DNA of 64,000 bases from Pseudomonas fulva 12-X (lineage in GTDB: Bacteria; Pseudomonadota; Gammaproteobacteria; Pseudomonadales; Pseudomonadaceae): the NCBI RefSeq assembly GCF_000213805.1, contig NC_015556.1, positions 2,356,001-2,420,000 of the forward strand, given 5' to 3'. The position numbers and the translations under genes were made by a program. Of this stretch, positions 49,988-61,422 are shown in pieces. Position 1 is the first letter of the stretch. Each line of letters opens with the position of its first letter. A model generated the notes under the pieces. It ran no database searches, had not been told where the DNA came from, and was given only the letters and a program-made list of their open reading frames with translations.

Positions 49988-50072
49988 GCGGACGTGGTGG
50001 AATTGGTAGACACACTGGATTTAGGTTCCAGCGCCGCAAGGCGTAAGAGTTCGAGTCTCTTCGTCCGCACCA
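49988..50072 (+). tRNA. tRNA-Leu (anticodon TAG)
   Basis: 85 nt, class II tRNA with a long variable arm (CGCCGCAAGGCG region) and encoded CCA. Acceptor GCGGACG/CGTCCGC; loop TTTAGGT gives anticodon TAG, reading CUN leucine codons. Confidence 0.96.
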
Positions 50073-50197
50073 TCTTTTAGCCCCTCCCGTTTGCCACCTG
50101 CATCTAGGGTGACTTCTGCAACACCTCCCTCTAGAATGCATGCCCTTGAATGGGGCCGGTAAGCGGCCGGCATACGTCTGTGCAACGAGGAATATCC

Positions 50198-51508
50198 ATG
50201 CAAGTTTCTGTTGAAAGCACTTCCGCTCTCGAGCGCCGCATGAGCATCACTGTGCCGGCCGAGCGCATCGAAACCCAGGTCAACAAGCGTCTGCAGCAGA
50301 CTGCCCAGAAAGCCAAGATCCCTGGCTTCCGTCCTGGCAAGGTGCCGATGAGCGTGATCCGCCAGCGTTTCGAAGCCGATGCGCGCCAGGAAGCGGTAGG
50401 CGACGTCATCCAGTCTTCCTTCTATGAAGCGGTTGCCGAACAGAAACTCGCACCTGCCGGACAGCCTTCGGTCGAGCCGAAAGTGCTGGAGAAGGGCAAG
50501 GACCTGGAGTTCGTTGCGACCTTCGAAGTGTTCCCGGAAATCAAGGTCAGCGGCCTGGAAGGCATCGCCATCGAGCGTCAGCAGGCTGAAGTGGCCGACT
50601 CCGACGTCGACAACATGCTGGATATCCTGCGCAAGCAGAACACCCGTTTCGAAGCCGTAGACCGCGCTGCCGAAAAAGACGACCAGCTGAACATCGACTT
50701 CGTCGGCAAGATCGACGGCGAAGCCTTCGCGGGCGGTTCGGCCACCGGCACTCAACTGGTACTGGGCTCCGGCCGCATGATCCCGGGCTTCGAAGATGCC
50801 CTGATCGGCGCCAAGGCCGGCGAAGAGCGCGTGATCAACCCGACCTTCCCCGAGGACTACCAGAACCTCGACCTGGCTGGCAAAACCGCCGAGTTTACCG
50901 TCAAGGTCAACAGTGTTTCCGCTCCGCAGCTGCCTGAGCTGAACGACGAGTTCTTCGCTCTGTTCGGCATCAAGGACGGTGGTCTGGAAGGTTTCCGCGC
51001 CGAGGTTCGCAAGAACATGGAGCGCGAGCTGCGCCAGGCCATCAAATCCAAGATCAAGAACCAGGTCATGGAAGGTCTGCTGGCCGCCAACCCGGTCGAA
51101 GTGCCCAAGGCGCTGATCGCCAGCGAAGTGAACAACCTGCGTGTGCAGGCCGTTCAGCAGTTCGGCGGCAACATCAAGCCGGATCAACTGCCGGCCGAGC
51201 TGTTCGAAGAGCAGGCCAAGCGCCGCGTATCCCTCGGCCTGATCGTCGCCGAAGTGGTCAAGCAGTTCGAGCTCAAGCCTGACGATGCCCGCGTACGTGA
51301 GCTGATTCAGGAAATGGCTTCGGCCTACCAGGAGCCTGAGCAGGTCGTGGCCTGGTACTACAAGAACGACCAGCAGCTGAACGAAGTCCGTTCGGTTGTA
51401 CTGGAAGAGCAAGTTGTAGATACTGTTTTGCAGAAGGCCAATGTGACTGACAAATCGGTCTCTTACGAAGAAGCAGTCAAGCCGGCAGAAGCTCCACAAG
51501 CCGCCTGA
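50198..51508 (+). CDS. tig: Tig, trigger factor
   Basis: 436 residues from the ATG at 50198 (GAGGAATATCC upstream). N-terminal ribosome-binding motif [15 protein letters not shown] (GFRxGxxP), a central FKBP-type isomerase domain ([36 protein letters not shown]) and a helical C-terminal chaperone part. It binds new chains at the ribosome exit. A perfect ATAAGCCAGC hairpin (51534-51559) without T-run follows, allowing read-through into clpP. Confidence 0.97.
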   Translation: MQVSVESTSALERRMSITVPAERIETQVNKRLQQTAQKAKIPGFRPGKVPMSVIRQRFEADARQEAVGDVIQSSFYEAVAEQKLAPAGQPSVEPKVLEKGKDLEFVATFEVFPEIKVSGLEGIAIERQQAEVADSDVDNMLDILRKQNTRFEAVDRAAEKDDQLNIDFVGKIDGEAFAGGSATGTQLVLGSGRMIPGFEDALIGAKAGEERVINPTFPEDYQNLDLAGKTAEFTVKVNSVSAPQLPELNDEFFALFGIKDGGLEGFRAEVRKNMERELRQAIKSKIKNQVMEGLLAANPVEVPKALIASEVNNLRVQAVQQFGGNIKPDQLPAELFEEQAKRRVSLGLIVAEVVKQFELKPDDARVRELIQEMASAYQEPEQVVAWYYKNDQQLNEVRSVVLEEQVVDTVLQKANVTDKSVSYEEAVKPAEAPQAA

Positions 51509-51602
51509 TTTCTTCGCCTCGTTCGAGAACACCATAAGCCAGCCTCAGCGCTGGCTTATGCGTATTCGAGACATGACTTTTATTAGGGAGCGAATGCTGG
51601 AA

Positions 51603-52244
<642 letters not shown>

Positions 52245-52352
52245 AGCGTGGCGCTGCAGGCCGACAATAGTCGGCCTGCGGTACATCGGGCTTGAAAATG
52301 CCCCGGTTTGGCTCCATCTTGTGTTTTAAGCCTACGGTATTGGATTGATCGA

Positions 52353-53633
52353 ATGACTGACACCCGCAACGGCGAGGACAACGGCAAGCTGCTCTATTGC
52401 TCCTTCTGCGGCAAAAGCCAGCATGAAGTGCGCAAATTGATTGCTGGCCCCTCGGTATTTATCTGCGACGAGTGCGTCGACCTGTGCAATGACATCATCC
52501 GCGAGGAGGTGCAGGAAGCCCAGGCCGAGAGCAGCGCGCACAAGCTGCCGGCTCCCCGGGAAATCAGCGCGATCCTCGATCAGTACGTGATCGGGCAGGA
52601 GCGCGCCAAGAAGATCCTGGCGGTCGCGGTCTACAACCACTACAAGCGCCTCAATCAGCGTGAGAAGAAGGATGACGTCGAGCTCGGCAAGAGCAACATC
52701 CTGCTGCTCGGCCCGACCGGTTCGGGCAAGACCCTGCTGGCTGAAACCCTGGCGCGCCTGCTCAACGTCCCGTTCACCATCGCCGATGCGACAACTCTTA
52801 CCGAGGCTGGCTATGTGGGTGAAGACGTCGAGAACATCATCCAGAAGCTGCTGCAGAAGTGTGATTACGATGTCGAGAAGGCCCAGATGGGCATCGTCTA
52901 CATCGACGAAATCGACAAGATTTCCCGCAAGTCCGATAACCCGTCCATCACCCGTGACGTATCGGGTGAGGGCGTGCAACAGGCTCTGCTGAAACTGATC
53001 GAAGGCACCGTTGCCTCGGTTCCGCCTCAGGGCGGCCGCAAGCATCCGCAGCAGGAATTCCTGCAGGTCGATACCCGCAATATCCTGTTCATCTGCGGTG
53101 GTGCCTTTGCCGGCATCGAGAAGGTGATTCAGGGCCGTTCGACCAAGGGCGGTATCGGTTTCAATGCCGAAGTGCGCACCAAGGACGTCGAGAAGAAGAT
53201 TGGCGAGTCGCTGCGTGAAATCGAGCCGGACGATCTGGTCAAGTTCGGTCTGATTCCCGAGTTCGTGGGCCGCCTGCCGGTCATCGCGACCCTGGAAGAG
53301 CTCGACGAGGCGGCGCTGGTGCAGATTCTCACCGAGCCGAAGAACGCGCTGACCAAGCAGTACGGCAAGCTGTTCGAGATGGAAGGCGTTGACCTCGAGT
53401 TTCGTCCCGACGCACTCAAGGCTGTTGCCCAGAAAGCCCTGGAGCGCAAAACCGGCGCGCGCGGTCTGCGCTCGATTCTCGAAGGCGTGCTGCTCGACAC
53501 CATGTACGACATCCCGTCGCAATCGGATGTCAGCAAGGTGGTCATCGATGAGAGTGTGATCGACGGCAGCTCCAAACCGCTGCTGATCTATGAAAACAGC
53601 GAGCCGCCTGCCAAGGCCGCGCCAGACGCGTAA
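52353..53633 (+). CDS. clpX: ClpX, ATPase subunit of ClpXP
   Basis: 426 residues from the ATG at 52353. N-terminal zinc-binding C4 motif (YCSFCGKSQ and CDECVDLC). AAA+ marks: Walker A GPTGSGKT, Walker [11 protein letters not shown], pore loop within [10 protein letters not shown], and the ClpP-binding IGF-type loop near [10 protein letters not shown]. It unfolds tagged proteins and feeds them into ClpP. A terminator separates it from lon. Confidence 0.97.
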   Translation: MTDTRNGEDNGKLLYCSFCGKSQHEVRKLIAGPSVFICDECVDLCNDIIREEVQEAQAESSAHKLPAPREISAILDQYVIGQERAKKILAVAVYNHYKRLNQREKKDDVELGKSNILLLGPTGSGKTLLAETLARLLNVPFTIADATTLTEAGYVGEDVENIIQKLLQKCDYDVEKAQMGIVYIDEIDKISRKSDNPSITRDVSGEGVQQALLKLIEGTVASVPPQGGRKHPQQEFLQVDTRNILFICGGAFAGIEKVIQGRSTKGGIGFNAEVRTKDVEKKIGESLREIEPDDLVKFGLIPEFVGRLPVIATLEELDEAALVQILTEPKNALTKQYGKLFEMEGVDLEFRPDALKAVAQKALERKTGARGLRSILEGVLLDTMYDIPSQSDVSKVVIDESVIDGSSKPLLIYENSEPPAKAAPDA

Positions 53634-53656
53634 CGCGTTCGTCATATGTTGTAAGC

Positions 53657-53681
53657 AAGGGGCCCGCGGGCCCCTTTGCTT
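53657..53681 (+). terminator. Intrinsic terminator of clpX
   Basis: AAGGGGCCCGCGGGCCCCTT (53657-53676) is a perfect palindrome followed by TGCTTTT. Confidence 0.88.
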
Positions 53682-53696
53682 TTAGCGACGTCAACG

Positions 53697-53726
53697 CTTG
53701 TTTTTTCGTGGGCCTACCCCCATCTT
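53697..53726 (+). promoter_or_regulatory. Heat-shock (RpoH) type promoter of lon
   Basis: CTTGTT (53697-53702), 15 bp, CCCCATCTTA (53718-53727) fits the sigma-32 consensus CTTGAA-N13/15-CCCCATNT. lon is a classic RpoH gene. Confidence 0.8.
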
Positions 53727-53783
53727 AGGGTCAAGGGTACTCCCACCGTTTACGGCCGCAAGGCCGCCGTAGAGCTCAAAATC

Positions 53784-56180
53784 ATGAAGACAACCATCGA
53801 ATTGCCTCTCCTGCCTTTGCGCGATGTCGTGGTCTATCCGCACATGGTCATCCCGCTTTTCGTAGGTCGCGAGAAATCCATCGAAGCGCTCGAAGCGGCG
53901 ATGAATGGCGAAAAGCAGATTCTGCTGCTCGCCCAGAAAGATCCCGCTGACGATGAACCGAGTGAAGAAGGGCTCTACCGCGTCGGCACCGTCGCCACGG
54001 TGTTGCAGCTGCTCAAGCTGCCCGATGGCACCGTGAAGGTGCTGGTCGAAGGCGAGCAGCGAGGCGAGATCGAGCAGTTCATCGAAGCCGATGGCTATAG
54101 CGCTGCTGAAGTGCAACTGCTGGACGAAGTCGAGGCGCCGGAGCGTGAGAGCGAGGTGTTCACCCGCAGCCTGCTCAGCCAGTTCGAACAGTACGTGCAG
54201 TTGGGCAAAAAGGTGCCTGCAGAGGTGCTGTCCTCGCTGAACAGCATCGATGAGCCCAGCCGCCTGGTCGACACCATGGCCGCGCACATGGTGCTGAAGA
54301 TCGAGCAGAAGCAGGAAATCCTCGAGATCGTCGACCTGCCGGCTCGAGTCGAACACGTTTTGGCTCTGCTGGACGCCGAGATCGATCTGCTGCAGGTCGA
54401 GAAACGCATCCGCGGCCGCGTGAAGAAGCAAATGGAGCGCAGCCAGCGCGAGTACTACCTGAATGAGCAGATGAAGGCCATTCAGAAAGAGCTGGGCGAC
54501 AGCGAGGAGGGCCACAACGAGCTCGACGAGCTCAAGCGCCGCATCGAGAACGCCGGGCTGACCAAGGAGGCCTATGGCAAGGCCCAGGCCGAGCTGAACA
54601 AGCTCAAGCAGATGTCGCCGATGTCCGCCGAGGCCACCGTGGTGCGCTCCTACATCGACTGGCTGGTGAACGTACCGTGGAAAGCGCAGAGCAAGGTGCG
54701 TCTGGACCTGGCGCGTGCCGAGAACATCCTTGATGCCGATCACTACGGCCTCGAAGAGGTAAAGGAGCGCATCCTCGAGTATCTCGCTGTGCAGAAGCGC
54801 GTGAAGAAGCTCAAGGGCCCGGTGCTGTGCCTGGTCGGCCCGCCTGGCGTGGGCAAGACCTCGCTGGCCGAGTCCATCGCGAGCGCGACCAATCGCAAGT
54901 TTGTGCGCATGGCGCTCGGCGGCGTGCGTGACGAGGCGGAAATTCGCGGTCACCGCCGTACCTACATCGGTTCCATGCCGGGTCGCCTGATCCAGAAGAT
55001 GACCAAGGTCGGCGTGCGCAACCCGCTGTTCCTGCTCGATGAAATCGACAAGATGGGCCAGGACATGCGCGGTGATCCCGCCTCGGCGCTGCTCGAGGTG
55101 CTTGACCCGGAGCAGAACCACAACTTCAACGATCACTATCTGGAGGTCGATTACGACCTGTCCGACGTGATGTTCCTATGCACCGCCAACTCCATGAACA
55201 TTCCGGCCGCGTTGCTGGACCGTATGGAAGTGATTCGTCTGCCGGGCTACACAGAGGACGAAAAGGTCAATATCGCCACCAAATACCTCGCGCCCAAGCA
55301 GATTCAGGCCAACGGTTTGAAGAAAACCGAGCTGGAATTCGAGGAAGCGGCGATCCGTGACATCATTCGTTACTACACGCGTGAGGCCGGTGTGCGTAGC
55401 CTCGAGCGGCAGATCGCCAAGGTTTGCCGGCGTGCGGTGAAAAAACACGCCAAGGAAAAACGCTTCCATGTCGTCGTCACCGCCGACTCGCTCGAAGATT
55501 TCCTGGGCGTGCGCAAGCACCGTTACGGGCTTGCCGAACAGCAGGATCAGATCGGCCAGGTGACCGGTTTGGCCTGGACTCAGGTGGGCGGCGAACTGCT
55601 GACCATCGAGGCCGCCGTGGTGCCTGGCAAGGGCAATCTGATCAAGACCGGCTCGCTCGGCGATGTCATGGTCGAATCGATCACAGCCGCGCAAACCGTG
55701 GTCCGCAGCCGTGCTCAGAGCCTGGGCGTGGCGCCGGATTTCTACGAGAAACGTGACATTCACATCCACATGCCAGAAGGCGCAACCCCCAAGGACGGCC
55801 CGAGCGCAGGCGTGGGCATGTGCACCGCGTTGGTGTCGGCGCTTACGCAGATTCCGGTGCGTGCCGATGTGGCCATGACCGGGGAAATCACCCTGCGTGG
55901 TCAGGTGCTGGCCATTGGCGGGCTGAAGGAAAAACTGCTGGCGGCGCATCGCGGTGGAATCAAAACCGTGATCATTCCCCAGGAGAATGTTCGCGATCTC
56001 AAGGAAATTCCCGAGAACATCAAACAGGACCTGCAGATTAAACCGGTTAAATGGATTGACGAGGTCCTGCAAATTGCGCTGCAATACGCGCCGGAGCCCT
56101 TGCCAGACGCGGCTCCGGAGTTGGTTGCAAAGGATGAAAAACGCGAGTCTGATTCCAAGGAGCGAATCAGCACGCATTAG
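53784..56180 (+). CDS. lon: Lon ATP-dependent protease
   Basis: 798 residues from the ATG at 53784. LonA layout: N-terminal LAN domain ([20 protein letters not shown]), coiled helices ([20 protein letters not shown]), AAA+ module with Walker A GPPGVGKT, Walker [12 protein letters not shown], and the protease domain with catalytic Ser in [11 protein letters not shown] and its Lys partner in [14 protein letters not shown]. It degrades misfolded and regulatory proteins. Confidence 0.97.
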   Translation: MKTTIELPLLPLRDVVVYPHMVIPLFVGREKSIEALEAAMNGEKQILLLAQKDPADDEPSEEGLYRVGTVATVLQLLKLPDGTVKVLVEGEQRGEIEQFIEADGYSAAEVQLLDEVEAPERESEVFTRSLLSQFEQYVQLGKKVPAEVLSSLNSIDEPSRLVDTMAAHMVLKIEQKQEILEIVDLPARVEHVLALLDAEIDLLQVEKRIRGRVKKQMERSQREYYLNEQMKAIQKELGDSEEGHNELDELKRRIENAGLTKEAYGKAQAELNKLKQMSPMSAEATVVRSYIDWLVNVPWKAQSKVRLDLARAENILDADHYGLEEVKERILEYLAVQKRVKKLKGPVLCLVGPPGVGKTSLAESIASATNRKFVRMALGGVRDEAEIRGHRRTYIGSMPGRLIQKMTKVGVRNPLFLLDEIDKMGQDMRGDPASALLEVLDPEQNHNFNDHYLEVDYDLSDVMFLCTANSMNIPAALLDRMEVIRLPGYTEDEKVNIATKYLAPKQIQANGLKKTELEFEEAAIRDIIRYYTREAGVRSLERQIAKVCRRAVKKHAKEKRFHVVVTADSLEDFLGVRKHRYGLAEQQDQIGQVTGLAWTQVGGELLTIEAAVVPGKGNLIKTGSLGDVMVESITAAQTVVRSRAQSLGVAPDFYEKRDIHIHMPEGATPKDGPSAGVGMCTALVSALTQIPVRADVAMTGEITLRGQVLAIGGLKEKLLAAHRGGIKTVIIPQENVRDLKEIPENIKQDLQIKPVKWIDEVLQIALQYAPEPLPDAAPELVAKDEKRESDSKERISTH

Positions 56181-56315
56181 CCGGATGCCTTCCTTGACAC
56201 TTTTTTGGAGCCCTTGATATAAAGCGGCTCTTACCGTGTCGGCAGGCCATCCAGCACCCGATTCGCTTCCATTAAAATCAAGAAACAACCTAAACCGAAA
56301 TTAAGGGGACTTAGA

Positions 56316-56588
56316 GTGAACAAGTCGGAACTGATCGATGCCATCGCCGCATCTGCTGATATCCCGAAAGCTGTTGCTGGCCGTGCGCTGGACGCAGTGA
56401 TTGAATCCGTTACTGGCGCTCTGAAGGCTGGTGATTCCGTTGTACTGGTTGGTTTCGGTACTTTCGCTGTCAAAGAGCGCGCTGCTCGCACTGGCCGCAA
56501 CCCGCAGACTGGCAAGCCGATCAGCATCGCTGCTGCCAAGATCCCAGGTTTCAAAGCTGGTAAAGCACTGAAAGACGCCGTCAACTAA
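56316..56588 (+). CDS. hupB: HupB, DNA-binding protein HU-beta
   Basis: 90 residues, starting at GTG (56316) behind AAGGGG. Full HU fold: [40 protein letters not shown] with the DNA-bending RNPQTG arm, and [14 protein letters not shown]. Nucleoid protein. It follows lon, as in many gamma-proteobacteria. Confidence 0.97.
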   Translation: MNKSELIDAIAASADIPKAVAGRALDAVIESVTGALKAGDSVVLVGFGTFAVKERAARTGRNPQTGKPISIAAAKIPGFKAGKALKDAVN

Positions 56589-56717
56589 GCGTCTTCGGGC
56601 CTTTGCCCGCCGGGTCGGCCAACCCCGGCTCGGTTGCGGGGCGGCAATAAGACCGCAAGGTCTGTCACGCCGGGGATTGTTTGAGTTGTGATCCCGATCC
56701 GCTTCGCACGTTACGAG

Positions 56718-56746
56718 AAGGCGCATCCCAGGATGCGCCTTTCTTC
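56718..56746 (+). terminator. Intrinsic terminator after hupB
   Basis: AAGGCGCATCC-CA-GGATGCGCCTT followed by TCTTC. It lies about 130 bp beyond the hupB stop and 63 bp before ppiD. Confidence 0.85.
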
Positions 56747-56808
56747 TATCCGGATTTTTTACCCACGCTGCGCGGCCACTTTTAGTTCGTGACCGTTCTG
56801 GGGGATGC

Positions 56809-58668
56809 ATGCTGCAAAATATCAGGGACAATTCACAGGGTTGGATTGCCAAAACCATCATCGGCCTGATCGTCGTTCTCATGGCGCTGACGGGCGTTGA
56901 CGCGATCATCACCGGCACGGGCAACAGCCAGAACGCCGCCGCGGTGAATGGCGAGAAGATCAGCCAGAACGAGCTCAACCAGGCTGTGGAAATGCAGCGC
57001 CGCCAGCTGCTGCAGCAACTGGGCAAGGATTTCGACCCAGCCATGCTGGACGAAAGGATGCTGCGCGATGCATCCCTGAAAGGGCTGATCGAGCGTTCGC
57101 TGCTGCTGCAGGGCGCCAAGGACTCCAAGTTCGCCTTTTCCCAGGCCGCTCTCGATCAAGTGATCGTGCAGACGCCTGAGTTTCAGGTAGAAGGTCGCTT
57201 CAATGCCGATCGTTTCGATCAGGTGATCCGCCAGCTCGGCTACACCCGTATGCAGTTCCGCCAGATGCTCGAGCAGGAAATGCTCATCGGCCAGCTACGC
57301 GCCGGTCTGTCCGGCAGTGGTTTCGTCACCGACGAAGAAGTGGCCGCCTTTGCGCGCCTGGAAAAACAGACCCGTGATTTCGCCACCCGCACCATCAAGG
57401 CCGATACCGGCGCGGTGAAGGTCAGCGATGACGACGTCAAAGCCTACTACGACGCGCAACAGGCCCAGTTCATGAGCCCGGAGCAGGTGGTCATCGAGTA
57501 CGTCGAGCTGAAGAAGGATGCATTCTTCTCCCAGGTCTCGGTCACCGATGAAGAGATGAAGGCCGCCTACGAGTCCGAGATCGCCAACCTGGCCGAGCAG
57601 CGCGACGCCGCGCACATCCTCATCGAAGTGGGCGGCGACGTCAGCGACGAGCAGGCCAAGGCCAAGATCGAGGACATCCAGAAGCGCCTGCAGAAAGGCG
57701 AAGACTTCGCCGCACTGGCCAAGGAGTTCTCCCAGGATCCGGGTTCGGCCAGCGATGGCGGTGACCTGGGTTACGCCGGCAAGGGCGTATACGATCCCGC
57801 CTTCGAAGATGCGCTCTATGCGCTGAAGAAGGACGAGGTTTCCGCCCCGGTGCGCACTGAGTTCGGCTGGCACCTGATCAAGCTGCTGGGCGTGCAGGCG
57901 CCTGAGGTGCCGACCTTCGCCAGCATGAAAGCCAAGCTTGAGACCGACCTCAAGGCGCAACGCGTCGAACAGCGCTTCGTCGAAGCCACCAAACAGCTCG
58001 AAGATGCTGCCTTCGAATCCTCCGACCTGGCGCAACCTGCTCAGGAGCTGGGCCTGAAGGTGCAGACCAGCGAGCCGTTCGGTCGTCAGGGCGGTCAGGG
58101 TATCGCCTCGAATCGTCAGGTGCTGCAGGCTGCTTTCAGCCAGGAAGTGATGGAAGACGGCAGCAACAGCGGCGCTATCGAACTCGACCCGAATACCCTG
58201 GTGGTCATTCGCGTCAAGGAGCACCGCAAGCCGCAGCAGCTGGAACTCGATCAGGTGGCCGACAGCATTCGTGCCCAGTTGACCAAGACCCGTGCCAGCG
58301 AAGCCGCCAAGGCGGCCGGCGAGCAGCTGGTCAGCGAGCTGCGCGATGGCAAGGCCAAGCCCGAGGGCGCCGAATGGCAGGTGGTCGAAGCGGCTACCCG
58401 CAATCAGGATGGCGTCGATCCGGCCGTGCTGCAGGCGCTGTTCCGTATGCCCAAGCCGAGCGGCGAAAAGTCCGAGTTCAGCGGCATTGCCCTGGCCAAT
58501 GGTGACTACGCCGTGATCCGCCTGAAGGGCGTGAGCGAGCCGGAGCAGGCGCTGAGTGACGAGGAGAAGGCCATGTACCGTCGCTTCCTCGCCTCGCGCA
58601 GTGGCCAGGAAGACTTCGCTGCCTACCGCAAGCAGCTGGAAAGCAAGGCCGATATCGAGCGCTTCTAA
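56809..58668 (+). CDS. ppiD: PpiD-like periplasmic folding chaperone (SurA-N/parvulin)
   Basis: 619 residues. One N-terminal membrane anchor (WIAKTIIGLIVVLMALTGVDAI), SurA-like chaperone region to about residue 260 (VNGEKISQNELNQAVEMQRR), a parvulin domain (RDAAHILIEVGGDVSDEQAK, DPGSASDGGDLGYAGKGVYD, VRTEFGWHLIKLLG), then a helical C-terminal part. It assists newly secreted proteins at the inner membrane. In P. aeruginosa fabI follows this gene, as I recall; here the yej operon follows, convergent. Confidence 0.95.
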   Translation: MLQNIRDNSQGWIAKTIIGLIVVLMALTGVDAIITGTGNSQNAAAVNGEKISQNELNQAVEMQRRQLLQQLGKDFDPAMLDERMLRDASLKGLIERSLLLQGAKDSKFAFSQAALDQVIVQTPEFQVEGRFNADRFDQVIRQLGYTRMQFRQMLEQEMLIGQLRAGLSGSGFVTDEEVAAFARLEKQTRDFATRTIKADTGAVKVSDDDVKAYYDAQQAQFMSPEQVVIEYVELKKDAFFSQVSVTDEEMKAAYESEIANLAEQRDAAHILIEVGGDVSDEQAKAKIEDIQKRLQKGEDFAALAKEFSQDPGSASDGGDLGYAGKGVYDPAFEDALYALKKDEVSAPVRTEFGWHLIKLLGVQAPEVPTFASMKAKLETDLKAQRVEQRFVEATKQLEDAAFESSDLAQPAQELGLKVQTSEPFGRQGGQGIASNRQVLQAAFSQEVMEDGSNSGAIELDPNTLVVIRVKEHRKPQQLELDQVADSIRAQLTKTRASEAAKAAGEQLVSELRDGKAKPEGAEWQVVEAATRNQDGVDPAVLQALFRMPKPSGEKSEFSGIALANGDYAVIRLKGVSEPEQALSDEEKAMYRRFLASRSGQEDFAAYRKQLESKADIERF

Positions 58669-58688
58669 GGCTCATATCCGCCGCAATG

Positions 58689-58719
58689 ACAAAGGCCCCG
58701 ATTTCGGGGCCTTTGTTTA
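58689..58719. terminator. Bidirectional terminator between ppiD and yejF
   Basis: ACAAAGGCCCCG-ATTT-CGGGGCCTTTGT then TTTAT. A 12-bp perfect stem with T- and A-flanks between convergent genes. Confidence 0.92.
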
Positions 58720-58772
58720 TCTGCAGGTTTTGCAGGATTCAGCTGGGCAGCAGCCGAACCTGCAATGCAGGT

Positions 58773-60398
58773 TCAGGGCGTGGCGGGTTCGGGTTTGACG
58801 CGGGTCATAAAGGCCGCTTCCAGCAGCTGCCGGGTGTACGGGTGCTGTGGGGCTTCGAAGACCTGCCTGGCGTCGCCTTGCTCGACGACCTTGCCATGCT
58901 TCACCACCATCAGTTGGTGGCTGATCGCGCGAACCACGGCCAGGTCATGGCTGATGAACAGGTAGCTCAGGTTGTACTTGGCCTGCAGCGAGCGCAGCAG
59001 GTCGATCACCTGGCGTTGTACGGTGCGGTCCAGGGCCGAGGTTGGCTCATCGAGCAGGATCAGCGCCGGCTTGAGCACCAGAGCGCGGGCGATGGCGATG
59101 CGTTGGCGCTGGCCGCCGGAAAACTCGTGCGGGTAGCGGTGCCGGCTTTCCGGGTCGAGGCCGACTTCCTGCAGGGCATCGATGATCGCCTGCTCCTGCT
59201 CAGTCTCGTTGCCGATACGGTGGATGCGCAGGCCTTCGCCGATGATCATGCCAACCGTCATGCGCGGGCTGAGGCTGCCGAAGGGGTCCTGAAACACCAC
59301 CTGCATTTCCCGGCGCAGCGGCCGTACCTCGCGCTGCGACAAACCGCCCAGGTGATGCTCGCCGAAACGAATGTCGCCTTCGCTGCCGATCAGGCGCAGG
59401 ATCGCCAGACCCAGGGTGGATTTGCCCGAGCCACTTTCGCCGACGATGCCCAGAGTCTGGCCCCGTGGCAGGCTGAAGTTGATGCCGTCCACGGCCTTGA
59501 CGTGGTCGACGGTGCGGCGCAGCAGGCCCTTCTTGATCGGGAACCAGACCCGCAGGTCTTCCACTTCCAGTATCGGTTGCGCCTCTTCGCAGGCGACCGG
59601 ATCGCCGTCCGGCTCGGCGGCCAGCAGTTCGCAGGTATAAGGATGCTGCGGTTGGGTGAACAGGGTTTCGCAATCGGCCTGCTCGACCAGTTCGCCTTGC
59701 TGCATCACGCACACGCGCTGGGCGATGCGCCGCACCAGTTTCAGGTCATGGGTGATGATCAGCATGGCCATGCCCAGGCGGGCCTGCAGGTCCTTGAGCA
59801 GTTCGAGAATCTTCAGCTGCACGGTGACGTCCAGCGCGGTGGTCGGCTCGTCGGCGATCAGCAGCTCCGGCTCGTTGGCCAGGGCCATGGCGATCATCAC
59901 CCGCTGGCGTTGCCCGCCGGACAGCTCGTGGGGCAGGGCTTTGAGGCGCTTGTGCGGCTCGGGAATGCCAACCAGCTCGAGGAGCTCCAGGGTGCGTTGG
60001 GTGGCGGCCTTGCCACGCAGGCCCTTGTGCAGTGCGAGCACCTCGTTGATCTGCTTTTCGATGCTGTGCAGCGGGTTGAGCGAGGTCATCGGCTCCTGGA
60101 ACACCATGGCGATGCGGTTGCCCCGGATGCCGCGCAGCTTCTTCTCGCTGAGCTTGAGCAGATCCTGACCAGCATAGGTGATGCTGCCGCTGGGGTGCTG
60201 AGCCAGCGGATAGGGCAGCAGGCGCAGAATCGAGTGGGCGGTGACCGACTTGCCGGAGCCGCTTTCGCCGACCAGAGCCAGGGTTTCGCCGCGGCGGATG
60301 TCGAAGCTGATGTGCTTGACCACGCTGCGGCTGTTGTCGCCACTGACGAAGGCAACGGACAGGTCGCGGATTTCGACGAGGTTGTCAGGGTGGCTCAT
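58773..60398 (-). CDS. yejF: YejF-type peptide ABC transporter, double ATPase
   Basis: 541 residues from the ATG at 60396-60398 (CGAGGAAATG upstream); two fused nucleotide-binding domains. First: Walker A GESGSGKS, signature LSGGQRQRVMIAMAL, Walker B LLIADEPTTALDV. Second: GESGSGKSTLGLAILRL, FSGGQRQRIAIARALVL, LILLDEPTSALD. It powers oligopeptide (in relatives microcin C or peptidyl-nucleoside) uptake. It follows yejE after 1 bp and is the last gene of the operon. Confidence 0.94.
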   Translation of the reverse strand: MSHPDNLVEIRDLSVAFVSGDNSRSVVKHISFDIRRGETLALVGESGSGKSVTAHSILRLLPYPLAQHPSGSITYAGQDLLKLSEKKLRGIRGNRIAMVFQEPMTSLNPLHSIEKQINEVLALHKGLRGKAATQRTLELLELVGIPEPHKRLKALPHELSGGQRQRVMIAMALANEPELLIADEPTTALDVTVQLKILELLKDLQARLGMAMLIITHDLKLVRRIAQRVCVMQQGELVEQADCETLFTQPQHPYTCELLAAEPDGDPVACEEAQPILEVEDLRVWFPIKKGLLRRTVDHVKAVDGINFSLPRGQTLGIVGESGSGKSTLGLAILRLIGSEGDIRFGEHHLGGLSQREVRPLRREMQVVFQDPFGSLSPRMTVGMIIGEGLRIHRIGNETEQEQAIIDALQEVGLDPESRHRYPHEFSGGQRQRIAIARALVLKPALILLDEPTSALDRTVQRQVIDLLRSLQAKYNLSYLFISHDLAVVRAISHQLMVVKHGKVVEQGDARQVFEAPQHPYTRQLLEAAFMTRVKPEPATP

Positions 60399-60399
60399 G

Positions 60400-61419
60400 T
60401 CATTTCCTCGGGTCGAAGGCATCGCGAGCCGCCTCGCCGATAAATACCAGCAGGCTCAGCATGATGGCCAGTACGGCGAAAGCACTGATGCCCAGCCAGG
60501 GCGCCTGCAGGTTGGACTTGCCCTGGGCGACCAGCTCGCCGAGCGACGGTGCGCCGGCCGGCAGACCAAAGCCCAGGAAATCCAGGGCGGTGAGGGTGCC
60601 GATGGCGCCGGTGACGATAAAGGGCAGGAAGGTCATGGTCGAGACCATGGCGTTGGGCAGGATATGGCGGAACATGATCGCCCCATTGCGCATACCCAGC
60701 GCCCGCGCCGCGCGTACGTATTCCAGGTTGCGGCCGCGCAAGAATTCGGCGCGCACCACATCGACCAGGCTCATCCAGGAGAACAACAGCATCAGGCCCA
60801 GCAGCCACCAGAAGTTAGGCTGCACGAAGCTGGCCAGAATGATCAGCAGGTAGAGCACCGGCAGGCCCGACCAGATCTCCAGAAAGCGCTGCCCGGCCAG
60901 GTCCACCCAGCCGCCGTAGAAGCCTTGCAGGGCACCGGCGGCCACACCGATCACCGAGCTGGCCAGGGTCAGCGCCAGGGCGAACAGCACGGAAATGCGA
61001 AAGCCGTAGATGATCCGCGCCAGCACGTCGCGGCCCTGGTCGTCGGTGCCCAGCCAGTTGGCCGCCGAGGGCGGCGCCGGAGCAGGAACCTTGAGGTCGT
61101 AGTTGATGCTCGAGTAGCTGAAGGGGATCGGCGGCCAGACCATCCAGCCGTTCTTTTCCTCGATCAGCTCCTGGATGTAGGGGCTCTTGTAGTTGGCCTG
61201 TAGCGGAAATTCTCCACCAAAGGTGGTTTCCGGGTAGCGCTTGAGCACCGGGAAGTAATATTGGCCGTCATAGCTGACCACCAGCGGCTTGTCGTTGGCG
61301 ATCAGCTCGGCGCCCAGGGTCACGAAGAACAGGGCAAGAAAGATCCACAGCGACCACCAGCCACGCTTGTGGGCCTTGAAACGTTCGAAACGGCGTTGAT
61401 TGAGCGGGGAAAGTGCCAT
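60400..61419 (-). CDS. yejE: YejE-type peptide ABC permease
   Basis: 339 residues. N-terminal membrane segment (WWSLWIFLALFFVTLGAELI), a long periplasmic loop (YYFPVLKRYPETTFGGEFPL), then a DppC-type permease core (GTDDQGRDVLARIIYGFRIS, EYVRAARALGMRNGAIMFRH EAA motif, TALDFLGFGLPAGAPSLGEL). It pairs with YejB to form the membrane channel. 3 bp separate it from yejB. Confidence 0.94.
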   Translation of the reverse strand: MALSPLNQRRFERFKAHKRGWWSLWIFLALFFVTLGAELIANDKPLVVSYDGQYYFPVLKRYPETTFGGEFPLQANYKSPYIQELIEEKNGWMVWPPIPFSYSSINYDLKVPAPAPPSAANWLGTDDQGRDVLARIIYGFRISVLFALALTLASSVIGVAAGALQGFYGGWVDLAGQRFLEIWSGLPVLYLLIILASFVQPNFWWLLGLMLLFSWMSLVDVVRAEFLRGRNLEYVRAARALGMRNGAIMFRHILPNAMVSTMTFLPFIVTGAIGTLTALDFLGFGLPAGAPSLGELVAQGKSNLQAPWLGISAFAVLAIMLSLLVFIGEAARDAFDPRK

Positions 61420-61422
61420 GGC

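Noticed and set aside
58686..60443. 585-codon plus-strand frame
   Set aside because: Complement of yejF, whose two ATPase cassettes are unmistakable.
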